Below, in pieces: positions 7,295-14,913 of a stretch of DNA of 38,713 nt. The notes under the pieces are model-generated. The model had not been told where the DNA came from, made no database searches, and was given only the letters and a program-made list of their open reading frames with translations. Position numbers and translations under genes: made by a program. Numbering within the stretch: position 1 is the first letter of the stretch; every line of letters begins with the position of its first letter. Source of the DNA: Mycobacterium sp. GTDB taxonomy: Bacteria; Actinomycetota; Actinomycetes; Mycobacteriales; Mycobacteriaceae. The stretch lies in assembly GCF_025965855.1 (NCBI RefSeq), contig NZ_JAOPWB010000055.1:1-38713 (forward strand), written 5' to 3'.

Positions 7295-8106
7295 AAGTCG
7301 GATTCATCGGACTCGGCAGCCAGGGCGGCCCCATTGCGCGCCGGATCGTCGAGGGCGGCTACGAGACGACGCTGTGGGCGCGCCGGCCCGCGACGCTCGA
7401 GCCGTTCGCCGATACCCCGGCCAAGGTCGCCGAGTCGCCGGCCGAGCTCGCCGCGGCCAGCGATCTGGTCTGCCTATGCGTCGTCGGCGACGCCGACATC
7501 GAGGAAATCACCGGCGGCGACGGCGGGCTGCTGGCGGCGATGACACCGGGCGCCATTATCGCGATACACAGCACCGTCCACCCCAAAACCTGCCGCGACC
7601 TCGCGAAAAAGGCTGGAGCCCGGGGTATTTCGGTCATCGATGCGCCGGTCAGCGGCGGCGGTCCCGCGGCGGCGGATGGGCGTCTGCTGGTGATGGCCGG
7701 TGGCGACGCCGACGTCGTCGAGCGCTGCCGTCCGGTCTTCGAAACCTACGCCGACCCCGTCGTTCACCTGGGCGAGCTGGGGTCCGGGCAAACCACCAAA
7801 CTGCTCAACAACCTGCTGTTCACCGCCAATCTGGGCACGGCGGCCACCGCCCTGTCGCTGGCCGATGCGCTGGGCGTCTCCCCGGATCGGCTCGTCGAAG
7901 TCGTCTCCCGCGGCAGCGGAAACAGCTTCGCGCTCAACACTCTTGGCGGGATCGGCGGCCTGGAACGCCTGGCCGGCCTGGCGGGAACGTTGCTGCAGAA
8001 GGATGTGCGGTTGATCGCCGAACTCGCCGAGGGGGCAGCGGCCCACCCCGGCGCCGTGCTCGATGCGGCCGACGCCACGCTGACGCTGATGGGCAACCCC
8101 CGGTGA
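7291..8106 (+). CDS. 3-hydroxyisobutyrate dehydrogenase-like NAD(P)-dependent oxidoreductase (copy 1)
   Basis: This 271-residue beta-hydroxyacid dehydrogenase starts with the dinucleotide fold FIGLGSQGGPIA (GxGxxG, residues 7-12). It has the substrate motif DAPVSGG (117-123) and the catalytic Lys170 in GQTTKLLNN. The acidic-end signals that would separate NAD from NADP use are not clear. Members oxidise 3-hydroxy acids or reduce the matching semialdehydes. The ATG lies inside the stop of the hydrolase gene (ATGA). A paralogue follows with a GTGA overlap, so the two are made together and may form a heteromer. This gene has SQGG where the paralogue has the more usual RMGRPM. Confidence 0.9.
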   Translation: MKVGFIGLGSQGGPIARRIVEGGYETTLWARRPATLEPFADTPAKVAESPAELAAASDLVCLCVVGDADIEEITGGDGGLLAAMTPGAIIAIHSTVHPKTCRDLAKKAGARGISVIDAPVSGGGPAAADGRLLVMAGGDADVVERCRPVFETYADPVVHLGELGSGQTTKLLNNLLFTANLGTAATALSLADALGVSPDRLVEVVSRGSGNSFALNTLGGIGGLERLAGLAGTLLQKDVRLIAELAEGAAAHPGAVLDAADATLTLMGNPR

Positions 8107-8915
8107 AAGTCGGGTTCATCGGCGCGGGCCGGATGGGACGCCCGATGGTGGCCCGTCTCGTCGGAGCCGGCCACGACGTGCGGGTCCTGGGCCGGACGGA
8201 CGAAAGTCGCCGCGACCTCGAGCAGCTGGGCGCCCACGCGGTGGGCGATGTGGCCGAGCTCGGTGCATGGCCCGACATCGTGGTGATCTGCGTGTTCACC
8301 GACGAACAGGTGCGGCAGGTCTGCCTGGACGGCCCCCTGCTGCCCACGATGCGGCCGGGTTCCACGCTCGTGGTGCACACCACTGCGAGCCCGAAAACGA
8401 TCGAGGACGTCGCCGCCCGCGCCGGCGATGTCGACGTGGTCGATGCGCCGGTCAGCGGCGGACCGCGGGACATCGCGGCCGGCACGCTGACGCTGTTCGT
8501 GGGCGGCGCCGACGACACCGTGGAACGGGTGCGAACGGTGCTGGGCTGCTACGGCGATCCGGTCCTGCATGTCGGGCCGATCAGCGTCGGCCAAAAGGTC
8601 AAGCTGGTCAACAACGCCCTGTTCGCCGGTCATATCGGGCTGCTCGCGGAGTCGATCCGGCTGGGCGAGCGCTTGGGCGTACCGGAAACGACCCTGCTTG
8701 GCGCATTGCCACATGGCAGCGCAACCAGCCGGGTGCTGGACATCGTCGCCGCCAGGGGTTCCCTGATGTCGTTCGTCGAGGTAGCCGGCGGATTCGTCGG
8801 CAAAGACGTGGCCGTCGTCCGCGCCATCGCCGCGGAACTCGGTAGCGACCTGGGTGCCCTCGACGACGTCATCGAGACCATCGACGTCGTTACGAATACA
8901 GCCGGGAGCGTCTGA
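8103..8915 (+). CDS. 3-hydroxyisobutyrate dehydrogenase-like NAD(P)-dependent oxidoreductase (copy 2)
   Basis: The second beta-hydroxyacid dehydrogenase has 270 residues. It has GAGRMG at 7-12, DAPVSGG at 114-120 and the catalytic Lys167 in GQKVKLVNN. The GTG start at 8103 overlaps the upstream stop (GTGA); a longer reading from further upstream would run through the preceding gene in another frame and is rejected. It is clearly paralogous to copy 1 but diverged, so the duplication is old or the two were recruited separately. It ends the operon that starts at 4731. After the stop there is a 106-bp control region for the P450 at 9022. Confidence 0.9.
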   Translation: MKVGFIGAGRMGRPMVARLVGAGHDVRVLGRTDESRRDLEQLGAHAVGDVAELGAWPDIVVICVFTDEQVRQVCLDGPLLPTMRPGSTLVVHTTASPKTIEDVAARAGDVDVVDAPVSGGPRDIAAGTLTLFVGGADDTVERVRTVLGCYGDPVLHVGPISVGQKVKLVNNALFAGHIGLLAESIRLGERLGVPETTLLGALPHGSATSRVLDIVAARGSLMSFVEVAGGFVGKDVAVVRAIAAELGSDLGALDDVIETIDVVTNTAGSV

Positions 8916-8948
8916 GATGGGAGCGTTTTGGTCTTTTCGCCCCATCAC

Positions 8949-8998
8949 GAAACCGCTACCGTTAGCGTTACAGTCAGGCAATCCGCTGTAACGGTTTC
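8949..8998. promoter_or_regulatory. Nested inverted repeats upstream of the P450-ferredoxin operon
   Basis: An outer pair, GAAACCG (8949-8955) and CGGTTTC (8992-8998), encloses an inner pair, CGTTACAG (8966-8973) and CTGTAACG (8986-8993). Both are perfect. The right half reads as one continuous block, CTGTAACGGTTTC. The left half is the same block interrupted by a 12-base insertion that itself contains CCGTTA. The structure lies 24 bp before the GTG of the P450 at 9022. It looks like a regulator site unrelated to the GAGAAT-type operators. Confidence 0.5.
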
Positions 8999-9021
8999 AG
9001 CCAGCCGATGAGGAGCATGCA

Positions 9022-10227
9022 GTGACCAAGCCGAAGGTCGTCTTCGATCCGTTCTCCGAAGAGTTCTTCAACAATCCGTTCGAGATATATCGACGGATGC
9101 GCGAGGACGCGCCGCTGTATTACGACGAGAAAGAGGACTTCTATGCGCTGACCCGCCACGACGACGTGGCCGCCGGGTTCAAGGACTTCGAGACGTATTC
9201 CTCGGCGCGCGGCTGCGACCTCGGGATGGTGCGGCGCGGCATATCCCCCGAGCAGAAGTCGATCATCTTCATGGACCCACCCGAGCACCGCCACATGCGA
9301 AGCCTGCTCAACAAGGCGTTCACCCCGCGAGCCATTCAATCGCAGGTCGAGACGATCATCGAAGTGATCGAGAAGTACCTGGGCGCCGCCGACTCCGACA
9401 ACTTCGACGTCGTGCAGGACTTCTCCGGGCCGTTCCCGGTGGAAGTCATCACCCGAATGGCCGGGGTGCCGGAAGAATATCGTCAGCAGGTGCGCCACTG
9501 GATCGACACCAGCCTGCATCACGAACCCGGCCAGATCGAGATCAGCGAAGTCGGGATGCAGGCCAATATCGATACCGCGATGTACTACTTCGGCCTGGTG
9601 CAGCAGCGACGCGAAAATCCGCAGGACGACATGATCAGCAGGCTCATCGCGGCCGAAATTCCTGGCGAAGACGGTCAGCTGCGCAAGCTCGACGACATCG
9701 AAATCACCGGCTTCGCCACGCTTTTGGGCGGAGCGGGCGCCGAGACCGTCACCAAGTTGCTCGGAAATGCGGCGGTGATCTTCGCCCGACACCCCGACCA
9801 GTGGCAGATGCTGCTCGATGATCGCAGCAAGGTCCCGGGAGCGGTGGAAGAGCTATTGCGCTACGAAGGGCCGGTCCAATACAACGTTCGCTACACCCTC
9901 AAGGAGGCACACGTCAGTGGTGGCGTGATTCCCGCGGGCAAACCGGTTTTCCTCTGCGGCGCCGCGGCGAACCGCGATCCGGAAGCCTTCACCGACGCCG
10001 AAACATTCAACATCGAGCGCGACCATACCGAGGCGCAACACCTCGGTCTCGGATACGGCATCCACAGCTGCCTTGGTGCGGCGCTGGCCCGCCTAGAAAG
10101 CAGGATCGCGTTGGAGAGGCTCCTCGACTTCATGCCGCGCTACGAGGTGGACTGGGCGGGTTGCAAACGGGTGAACATGCAAAACGTCGCCGGCTGGAAG
10201 AATGTACCCGTGAAGGTGCTTCGGTAA
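9022..10227 (+). CDS. Cytochrome P450 (first of four)
   Basis: This 401-residue soluble P450 has all core motifs: the I-helix oxygen-activating AGAET (238-242), the K-helix E277-x-x-R280, and the heme loop LGYGIHSCLG with the axial Cys350. Its N-terminal part (DPFSEEFFNNPFEIYRRMREDAPLYYDEKEDFYAL) closely resembles the P450 at 26280, so the two belong to the same or neighbouring families. AGGAG lies 7 bases before the GTG. The next gene, four bases after the heme-end region stop, is a ferredoxin and the obvious electron donor. Substrate not predictable; the family type in mycobacteria is often linked to lipids, steroids or terpenoids. Confidence 0.95.
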   Translation: MTKPKVVFDPFSEEFFNNPFEIYRRMREDAPLYYDEKEDFYALTRHDDVAAGFKDFETYSSARGCDLGMVRRGISPEQKSIIFMDPPEHRHMRSLLNKAFTPRAIQSQVETIIEVIEKYLGAADSDNFDVVQDFSGPFPVEVITRMAGVPEEYRQQVRHWIDTSLHHEPGQIEISEVGMQANIDTAMYYFGLVQQRRENPQDDMISRLIAAEIPGEDGQLRKLDDIEITGFATLLGGAGAETVTKLLGNAAVIFARHPDQWQMLLDDRSKVPGAVEELLRYEGPVQYNVRYTLKEAHVSGGVIPAGKPVFLCGAAANRDPEAFTDAETFNIERDHTEAQHLGLGYGIHSCLGAALARLESRIALERLLDFMPRYEVDWAGCKRVNMQNVAGWKNVPVKVLR

Positions 10228-10237
10228 GGGGATGGCG

Positions 10238-10429
10238 ATGAAGATCGAAGTCGACTGGGGGCTTTGTGAAAGCAACGGCGTCTGCATGGGCATCAATCCC
10301 GAGGTCTTCCACCTCGGCGACGACGACATGCTGACCGTGTTGCAAGAAGGAGTCACCCCGGCGATCGAATCGGACGTGCGCGAGGCCGTTCGTCAATGCC
10401 CCCGGCAGGCGATCTCGATCAAGGAGTAG
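10238..10429 (+). CDS. 3Fe-4S-type ferredoxin with Asn at the variable position
   Basis: This 63-residue ferredoxin has C10-E-S-N13-G-V-C16 and C54-P55. Asn13 occupies the place of the fourth cluster Cys, which fits a 3Fe-4S centre of the mycobacterial P450-partner type. The ATG at 10238 is chosen because AAGGGG lies six bases upstream; an in-frame ATG two codons earlier (10232) is also possible. It follows the P450 stop by 10 bp and is its likely redox partner. Its 3' end overlaps by 11 bp the convergent DUF1330 gene, so the two operons meet tail to tail with no spacer. Confidence 0.9.
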   Translation: MKIEVDWGLCESNGVCMGINPEVFHLGDDDMLTVLQEGVTPAIESDVREAVRQCPRQAISIKE

Positions 10430-10736
10430 CGGCCGCGGATATCTCGAACCCGGCGACGATGACCGCGTTGCAGTCGGCCGCCGCTTGGCGCAGCCTCGCC
10501 GCCTTTTGATACCCCTCGGACTCGTACCAAGCCCGGGCCGCATCCACCGATTCGAATTCCAGCACGACGGTCTGGTCGCCGTGCCAGGTGCCCTCGATGA
10601 CCTTGGGAGCGGTGTCCACCGCCAGAACGTTGACGCCACCCATCGCCGCTCCCGCGGCTCGCCCGTACGCCTTCATCCCCTCGGGATCCTTGATGGCCTC
10701 GGTCAGGATGACATATCCTTTCGGCCCCTTAGCCAC
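10419..10736 (-). CDS. DUF1330 family protein
   Basis: This 105-residue protein matches the DUF1330 ferredoxin-like alpha/beta barrel family: KGYVILTEAIKDPEGMKAYGRAA at the start, then VIEGTWHGDQTVVLEFES and DAARAWYESEGYQKAARLRQ. Members are small cytosolic dimers found near catabolic genes; no firm activity is known, and a role on reactive or cyclic intermediates is only a guess. A GTG start at 10736 is backed by AAGGAG eight bases upstream. It is the third gene of the minus-strand P450-ferredoxin-DUF1330 operon, 30 bp after the ferredoxin stop. Confidence 0.85.
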   Translation of the reverse strand: MAKGPKGYVILTEAIKDPEGMKAYGRAAGAAMGGVNVLAVDTAPKVIEGTWHGDQTVVLEFESVDAARAWYESEGYQKAARLRQAAADCNAVIVAGFEISAAATP

Positions 10737-10766
10737 TCGAATCTCCTTACCTGCGTGCGTGTCCGA

Positions 10767-10955
10767 TTAGATGTTGCTGATCGCCTGCTCGGGGCAGCAT
10801 TCGATGGCGTCCCGGGTGACCGCCTCGAATTCCGTTGGAACCTCGGATGTTATCGCTTCGGCGTAACCGTCGTCGGTCAGGCTGAACACTTCGGGACACA
10901 GCGTCGTGCACACGCCGTGACCGCGACAGCGTTGGTCGTCGACCGAAACTCTCAT
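10767..10955 (-). CDS. 3Fe-4S-type ferredoxin with His at the variable position
   Basis: The product of 62 residues has C10-R-G-H13-G-V-C16 and C54-P55, with extra Cys at 20 and 53. His13 takes the place of the fourth cluster Cys. This is the most common arrangement in mycobacterial P450 ferredoxins, and the cluster is probably 3Fe-4S. The ATG lies within the stop codon region of the upstream P450 (ATGA overlap), so the two are translationally coupled and are almost certainly partners. An NADH- or NADPH-dependent reductase is not in this operon; the NuoF-like protein at 2301 or a reductase elsewhere must supply electrons. Confidence 0.92.
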   Translation of the reverse strand: MRVSVDDQRCRGHGVCTTLCPEVFSLTDDGYAEAITSEVPTEFEAVTRDAIECCPEQAISNI

Positions 10956-12232
10956 GCCGGTGTGAACTCCAGGTGCAGTTCCGTCAGGCCGCGCAGGATA
11001 TAGGTCGGAACATATTGGTAGCGGCGGTCATTCGCCGGACCGTGGACGCGCTCATTGATCCTGATGTCGGACGTCCGGTCGAGCAGCCGTTCGATCGCCA
11101 CCCGGGTTTCGGCTCGCGCCAGCGGGGCGCCCGGGCAGCTGTGGATCCCCCGCCCGAACGAGATGTGCTGTCGGGCGTTTTTGCGGCCCGGATCGAACGT
11201 GGTGGGGTCCTCGAACCGGCGCGGATCCCGGTTGGCGGCCGCCTGCACAATCATCACGGTGGTGCCCGCCGGCAGGTCGACGCCGCCCACATTGACGGGG
11301 ACCCGGTTCATCCGGAAGTCCCCCTTGACCGGGCTCTCGTGGCGAAGCGACTCTTCGATGAAGTTGGGGATCAGGCTGCGGTCCTTGCGCAACTGCGCCT
11401 GGATGTCCGGGCGCTCCCCGAGTGTCTGCAATGCGGCGCCAAGCAGCCGCACGGTGGTCTCCTGGCCCGCCGAGAAGACGTTGCTGGCCACGCGGGCCAC
11501 GTCTTCGACGTCGGGAATGCAGCCGTCGGGGAAGGTGGCGGTCGCGAGACCGGTCAGCACGTCGTCGCGGGGCTCACGACGGCGGTCCCGGACGTAGTCG
11601 GAGAAAAGACCGTAGAGGAATTCGAGCGGACTGTGCGCCAGTGCTTCCTTGCCGGTGCCCCCGACGCCGCCGCCCGAGTGGTGGCGGATGCCCTTGATGA
11701 ACTTGTCGCGATCTTCGATGGGCACGCCCAGCAGGTCGGCGATGACCAGCAGCGTGAACGGTCCGGCAAAGCCCTTGATGAATTCGCCGTGCCCTGGCGC
11801 CAGGAACTCATCGATTGCCTGGTCGGCGAGCACCCACATGGCGTCCTCGTTCTCCTTGAGGCGCTTCGGGGTGATCAGCCGCATCAGCAGGGAGCGGTGG
11901 TTGGTGTGGGTCGGCGGATCCAGCGTGGGCAGCTGGTCGCTGAACGGCAGCTCGTCGCGGTGTTGCTCGATCAGCTCGGTGATGTCAGCGTCGCCCAGAC
12001 CCTCCAAGGGCACCGGAAAGCCGGGAAACGGGCCCGTCACCGAGATGCACGAGGACCACGTTTCGGCGTCGTTCAGCACCGCGCAGGCTTCGTCCCAGCC
12101 GGTCACCATGGTGACGCCGTGGTGGGATTCGCGAGTGACCGGGCATTGCTGCCGGAGAGCGTCGTAGTAGGGGTACGGGTCCGCGACGAGCTGTTGATCG
12201 CGGAAGAAATCCATGTTGGTGAAGTCGTTCAC
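10952..12232 (-). CDS. Cytochrome P450 (second of four)
   Basis: This 426-residue P450 has I-helix AGQET (255-259), E294-x-x-R297 and heme loop FGRGIHSCPG with axial Cys366. It is not close to the other three: it has a long Pro-rich segment GPFPGFPVPLEGLGD before the B-C region. The GTG at 12232 is chosen because GGAG lies seven bases upstream; a TTG at 12256 lacks a ribosome site and would run almost into the operator at 12261-12275. Ferredoxin and DUF1330 genes follow in the same operon. The operator position, 29 bp before the start codon, suggests repression. Confidence 0.95.
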   Translation of the reverse strand: MNDFTNMDFFRDQQLVADPYPYYDALRQQCPVTRESHHGVTMVTGWDEACAVLNDAETWSSCISVTGPFPGFPVPLEGLGDADITELIEQHRDELPFSDQLPTLDPPTHTNHRSLLMRLITPKRLKENEDAMWVLADQAIDEFLAPGHGEFIKGFAGPFTLLVIADLLGVPIEDRDKFIKGIRHHSGGGVGGTGKEALAHSPLEFLYGLFSDYVRDRRREPRDDVLTGLATATFPDGCIPDVEDVARVASNVFSAGQETTVRLLGAALQTLGERPDIQAQLRKDRSLIPNFIEESLRHESPVKGDFRMNRVPVNVGGVDLPAGTTVMIVQAAANRDPRRFEDPTTFDPGRKNARQHISFGRGIHSCPGAPLARAETRVAIERLLDRTSDIRINERVHGPANDRRYQYVPTYILRGLTELHLEFTPA

Positions 12233-12260
12233 CGTGTTGCTCCGTTCGAATCTCAACGGT

Positions 12261-12275
12261 GAGAATGAGCCTCTC
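12261..12275 (-). promoter_or_regulatory. Predicted operator (GAGAAT-N3-ATTCTC family)
   Basis: The plus strand reads GAGAAT-GAG-CCTCTC, preceded by T. The outer four bases of each arm (GAGA and TCTC) are perfect, and the inner two of the right arm differ from the consensus. It sits 29 bp upstream of the GTG of the minus-strand P450 operon, in the same place relative to the gene as the strong sites at 17804 and 25289. Confidence 0.5.
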
Positions 12276-12356
12276 AGAGATGAGCATTACATTTCCACAC
12301 GGCCCAGCCGTCGTCAAACGACGGGTCCACCCTGGCGGCTTCGAAGTAGGCGACGA

Positions 12357-12884
12357 CTAGCCGCCGGGAACCAGGTCGGCGGCGACCGACGGCCACGCCA
12401 CCAGCCCGCTTCGGAAGCGTTCGATGTAACCGATCGAGCCGTGCGGCGCCTCCCGGGCATCCAACGCCGCCGCAAGCGCCTGGCCCTTGAAGATCTTCGC
12501 CGCCATGCTCAGCCGGTGTTGTACCAGGCCAACGCTGTCGTCCAGCTCGGCCGGCCAGCTCTGCCCCCACAGCGTGACCTCCGTGACGCCATGATCGAGG
12601 GCTTGCAGCACGCCCTGCCGCACTCGCGAGTCGCATTCGAACATGTCCGCCGCGGCCGCCAGCGCCTGGGGGCGCGGCCGCGATTCCACCGCGGCCAGGG
12701 CGGCCTCGAGGTCGAGCGTCTGGGCGCCGAGGATCTGCAGCGGCCGAACGTCGGGGCAGTCGGCCACGTCGGTCAGCAGCACGGTGACGTCCCATCCCGC
12801 CATCGAGCGGTCGAAGAGCCAGCCTCCGGCGAACCTCACCACGTCGACGACGCTGCTGGCGACGACGTCGAGCCGGTACCTCAT
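12357..12884 (-). CDS. Conserved hypothetical protein coupled to a TetR gene, 175 aa
   Basis: I do not recognise the family. The protein begins MRYRLDVVASSVVDVVRFAGGWLFDRSMAGWDVTVLL. It contains a central alanine-rich helical part and an ending with GSIGYIERFRSGLVAWPS. It has no signal peptide, no clear membrane span and no metal motif; Cys are few. The ATG at 12884 overlaps the stop of the TetR gene (ATGA), which rejects a longer in-frame start at 12983 inside that gene. Tight coupling to a regulator suggests an accessory of the sensing system, for example a ligand-handling or regulatory partner, but this is inference from position only. Confidence 0.7.
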   Translation of the reverse strand: MRYRLDVVASSVVDVVRFAGGWLFDRSMAGWDVTVLLTDVADCPDVRPLQILGAQTLDLEAALAAVESRPRPQALAAAADMFECDSRVRQGVLQALDHGVTEVTLWGQSWPAELDDSVGLVQHRLSMAAKIFKGQALAAALDAREAPHGSIGYIERFRSGLVAWPSVAADLVPGG

Positions 12885-13507
12885 CTCGTCTCGCCCGCCT
12901 TCGGCGGCGCGAAGTCCCGTGCCAGCGCCTCCGTGTACTGCTTGAACGCGTCGGTCAGCGGAATCGAAGGGTTGAGCAACCATATTGTCTCCATTCCGTG
13001 GACGAAGGCGAGTATTTCTATTGCCTTGACGGCGGGGTCCATATCGATGCGATACCGGCCGTCTGCCTGACCGAGCCGGATGAGCTCGGCGACGATCTCG
13101 ATCGCTTCCCGCTGTCGGTCCAGCATGCGGTCGTGCAGCGGGGCGTCGGGGAGGATGTTTTCGACCAGCAGCACGGTGAACGTGCCCACCATTTCGGGCG
13201 CACGACTGAAGCGATCCGCGACCCGGGCGATCTCGGCGAGGAGATCGCCGGCCCGGTCGGCATGGGAGTCGTCATCCAGGTCGCGCGCGTCCAGCACGGC
13301 GTGCAGCAGCTGCTCCTTGGATTCGAAGTGATGCAGCAGGCCCGCTGGGGTGACCCCGGCTTCGCCGGCGATCTGGGCGAGCGTGGTATTGCGCCAGCCA
13401 TTGCGCGTGAGCAGGCGTTGTGCGACGTCGAGAATCCGCTGCTTGCGGTCCTCGCCTTTGGCGAGCAGCGTGTCGTATCGCCGTGCGACGGGCAACGGAC
13501 TCCTCAT
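12881..13507 (-). CDS. TetR-family transcriptional regulator (first of four)
   Basis: The product of 208 residues has an N-terminal helix-turn-helix at about 41-62 (TTLAQIAGEAGVTPAGLLHHFESKEQLLHAV), typical of TetR proteins. A helical ligand-binding domain follows, with a Trp-rich end (HGMETIWLLNPSIPL). The ATG is at 13507. Twenty bases upstream begins a perfect 11-bp inverted repeat (13527-13560), most simply its own operator. The downstream unknown gene overlaps its stop. The palindrome is unlike GAGAAT-N3-ATTCTC, so this protein is probably not the regulator of the dispersed sites. The inducer is likely a hydrophobic substrate or acyl-CoA; not known. Confidence 0.93.
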   Translation of the reverse strand: MRSPLPVARRYDTLLAKGEDRKQRILDVAQRLLTRNGWRNTTLAQIAGEAGVTPAGLLHHFESKEQLLHAVLDARDLDDDSHADRAGDLLAEIARVADRFSRAPEMVGTFTVLLVENILPDAPLHDRMLDRQREAIEIVAELIRLGQADGRYRIDMDPAVKAIEILAFVHGMETIWLLNPSIPLTDAFKQYTEALARDFAPPKAGETR

Positions 13508-13526
13508 AACCGACTACTCGGGAACG

Positions 13527-13560
13527 AAACCAACCTAGTGAATACACGGTAGGTTGGTTT
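13527..13560. promoter_or_regulatory. Inverted-repeat operator of the TetR gene at 13507
   Basis: Perfect arms AAACCAACCTA (13527-13537) and TAGGTTGGTTT (13550-13560) are separated by 12 bases. The element lies between the thiolase 3' end and the TetR start, 19 bp before its ATG, where an autoregulated TetR repressor would bind. No second copy was seen elsewhere in the window. Confidence 0.7.
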
Positions 13561-13608
13561 GGTCGCTGTGACAAGGGTCGCGTTCCAAAGCCGCTTTTGC
13601 GCGCGGCG

Positions 13609-14754
13609 TTACGAAACGAGCTCGACCAGGGTGGCGTTGGCGGTGCCGCCGCCCTCGCACATCGTCTGCAGCCCGTATCGAATCCCGTTATCGCGCATGT
13701 GGTGGGCCATGCGCGTCATCAGCACGGCGCCGGACGCTCCCAGCGGATGTCCCAGCGCGATGGCGCCGCCCAGCGGATTCAGGCGACTCGGGTCCGCTCC
13801 CGTTTCCGCGAGCCACGCCAGCGGGACCGGCGCGAACGCCTCGTTGACCTCGAAGACACCCACGTCCGGCAGCGCGACGCCGGCCTTGGTGAGCACCTTC
13901 TCGGTCGCCGGGATCGGTCCGGTGAGCATGAGCACCGGATCCGCCCCCGTGACGGCGCCGGCCCGGTAGCGCACCAGCGGCGTCAAACCCAACTCGACCG
14001 CAAGCGCCGACGTGGTCACCAGCAGCGCGGCCGCCCCGTCGGAGATCTGCGAGGAATTGCCCGCGTGGATCACGCCGTCGTCGACGAAAGCCGGCTTGAG
14101 CGCGGCCAGCTTCTCAACGGTGCTACCGCGGCGCACCCCCTCGTCGGCCACAACGGTGCCGTCGTCGGTGAACACCGGAACGATCTGGTCGGTGAAGGCC
14201 CCGTTATCTTGGGCGGTGGCCGCCCGCTCGTGTGACTGGACCGAGTACTCGTCCAACCGGCCGCGGGAGAACCCCCACTTCTTGGCGATCATCTCCGCCG
14301 ACAGGCCCTGATTGAACGAGAAATCGTCATACCGCTCAAGGACTTTCGGACCGTAGGGCATCCCCGTTGCCCGGGCCGCACCCAGCGGAACGCGGCTCAT
14401 CACCTCCACACCGCCGGCCACGACGACATCCTGCTGACCTGACATCACCGCCTGCACGGCGAAGTCGAGCGCCTGCTGGCTGGAACCGCATGCCCGGTTG
14501 ACCGTGGTGCCGGGGATGGTTTCCGGCCAGCCGGCGGCCAGTACCGCGTAGCGCCCGATGTTGCTGGACTGGTCGCCGACCTGGGACACGCATCCCCAGA
14601 TCACGTCGTCGACGATCTCCGGGCCCACGCCGGCGCGTTCCAGCACCTCGTTGAGGACGACCGCGGACAGGTCTGCGGCATGCATGCCGGACAACCCTCC
14701 GTTGCGCTTCCCTACTGCGGTCCGTACCGCCTCGACGATGACTGTCTCACGCAT
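13609..14754 (-). CDS. Thiolase (acetyl-CoA C-acyltransferase type)
   Basis: This 381-residue thiolase is complete: nucleophile Cys89 in VNRACGSSQQAL, His336 in GHPLGASG and the second catalytic Cys366 in MCEGGGTAN. It performs the thiolytic release of acetyl- or propionyl-CoA at the end of a beta-oxidation turn. Unlike the fusion at 4731 it has every classical residue, so it can act as a true thiolase; FadA5/FadA6-type enzymes of steroid breakdown are the closest concept. The ATG is at 14754 with a short inverted repeat upstream at 14779-14795. It lies downstream of the acyl-CoA dehydrogenase gene on the same strand, with a 159-bp gap, so it may have its own promoter. Confidence 0.95.
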   Translation of the reverse strand: MRETVIVEAVRTAVGKRNGGLSGMHAADLSAVVLNEVLERAGVGPEIVDDVIWGCVSQVGDQSSNIGRYAVLAAGWPETIPGTTVNRACGSSQQALDFAVQAVMSGQQDVVVAGGVEVMSRVPLGAARATGMPYGPKVLERYDDFSFNQGLSAEMIAKKWGFSRGRLDEYSVQSHERAATAQDNGAFTDQIVPVFTDDGTVVADEGVRRGSTVEKLAALKPAFVDDGVIHAGNSSQISDGAAALLVTTSALAVELGLTPLVRYRAGAVTGADPVLMLTGPIPATEKVLTKAGVALPDVGVFEVNEAFAPVPLAWLAETGADPSRLNPLGGAIALGHPLGASGAVLMTRMAHHMRDNGIRYGLQTMCEGGGTANATLVELVS

Positions 14755-14778
14755 GCATGTACTCCGATCGCTCTACGC

Positions 14779-14795
14779 TTTACACGCTCAGTAAA
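14779..14795. promoter_or_regulatory. Short inverted repeat upstream of the thiolase gene
   Basis: TTTAC-ACGCTCA-GTAAA forms a 5-bp-arm palindrome 25 bp before the thiolase ATG. Part of it, CTCAGTA (14787-14793), is repeated inverted as TACTGAG at 14844-14850. It may be an operator. The arms are short, so confidence is low. Confidence 0.3.
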
Positions 14796-14913
14796 CGACG
14801 CCCGCTTCGACCGCCCGCGTCCGGTCCCCTATCGCCGAACGTGTACTGAGTGCGAGAAAATAACGAAAACATCGCAGCGAGTGCACGCTCGGCGCCGGGA
14901 GGTCATGCTGACA

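Noticed and set aside
7263..8102. A long open frame that would extend the second dehydrogenase upstream across the first.
   Set aside because: The extension translates to an Arg-rich shadow of the first gene, while the GTG at 8103 gives a clean N-terminal cofactor motif.
12274..12795. A 173-residue minus-strand frame overlapping the 12357-12884 gene.
   Set aside because: The composition is Arg/Gly/Ala-rich and the other frame is coupled to the TetR stop by ATGA and looks like a real protein.
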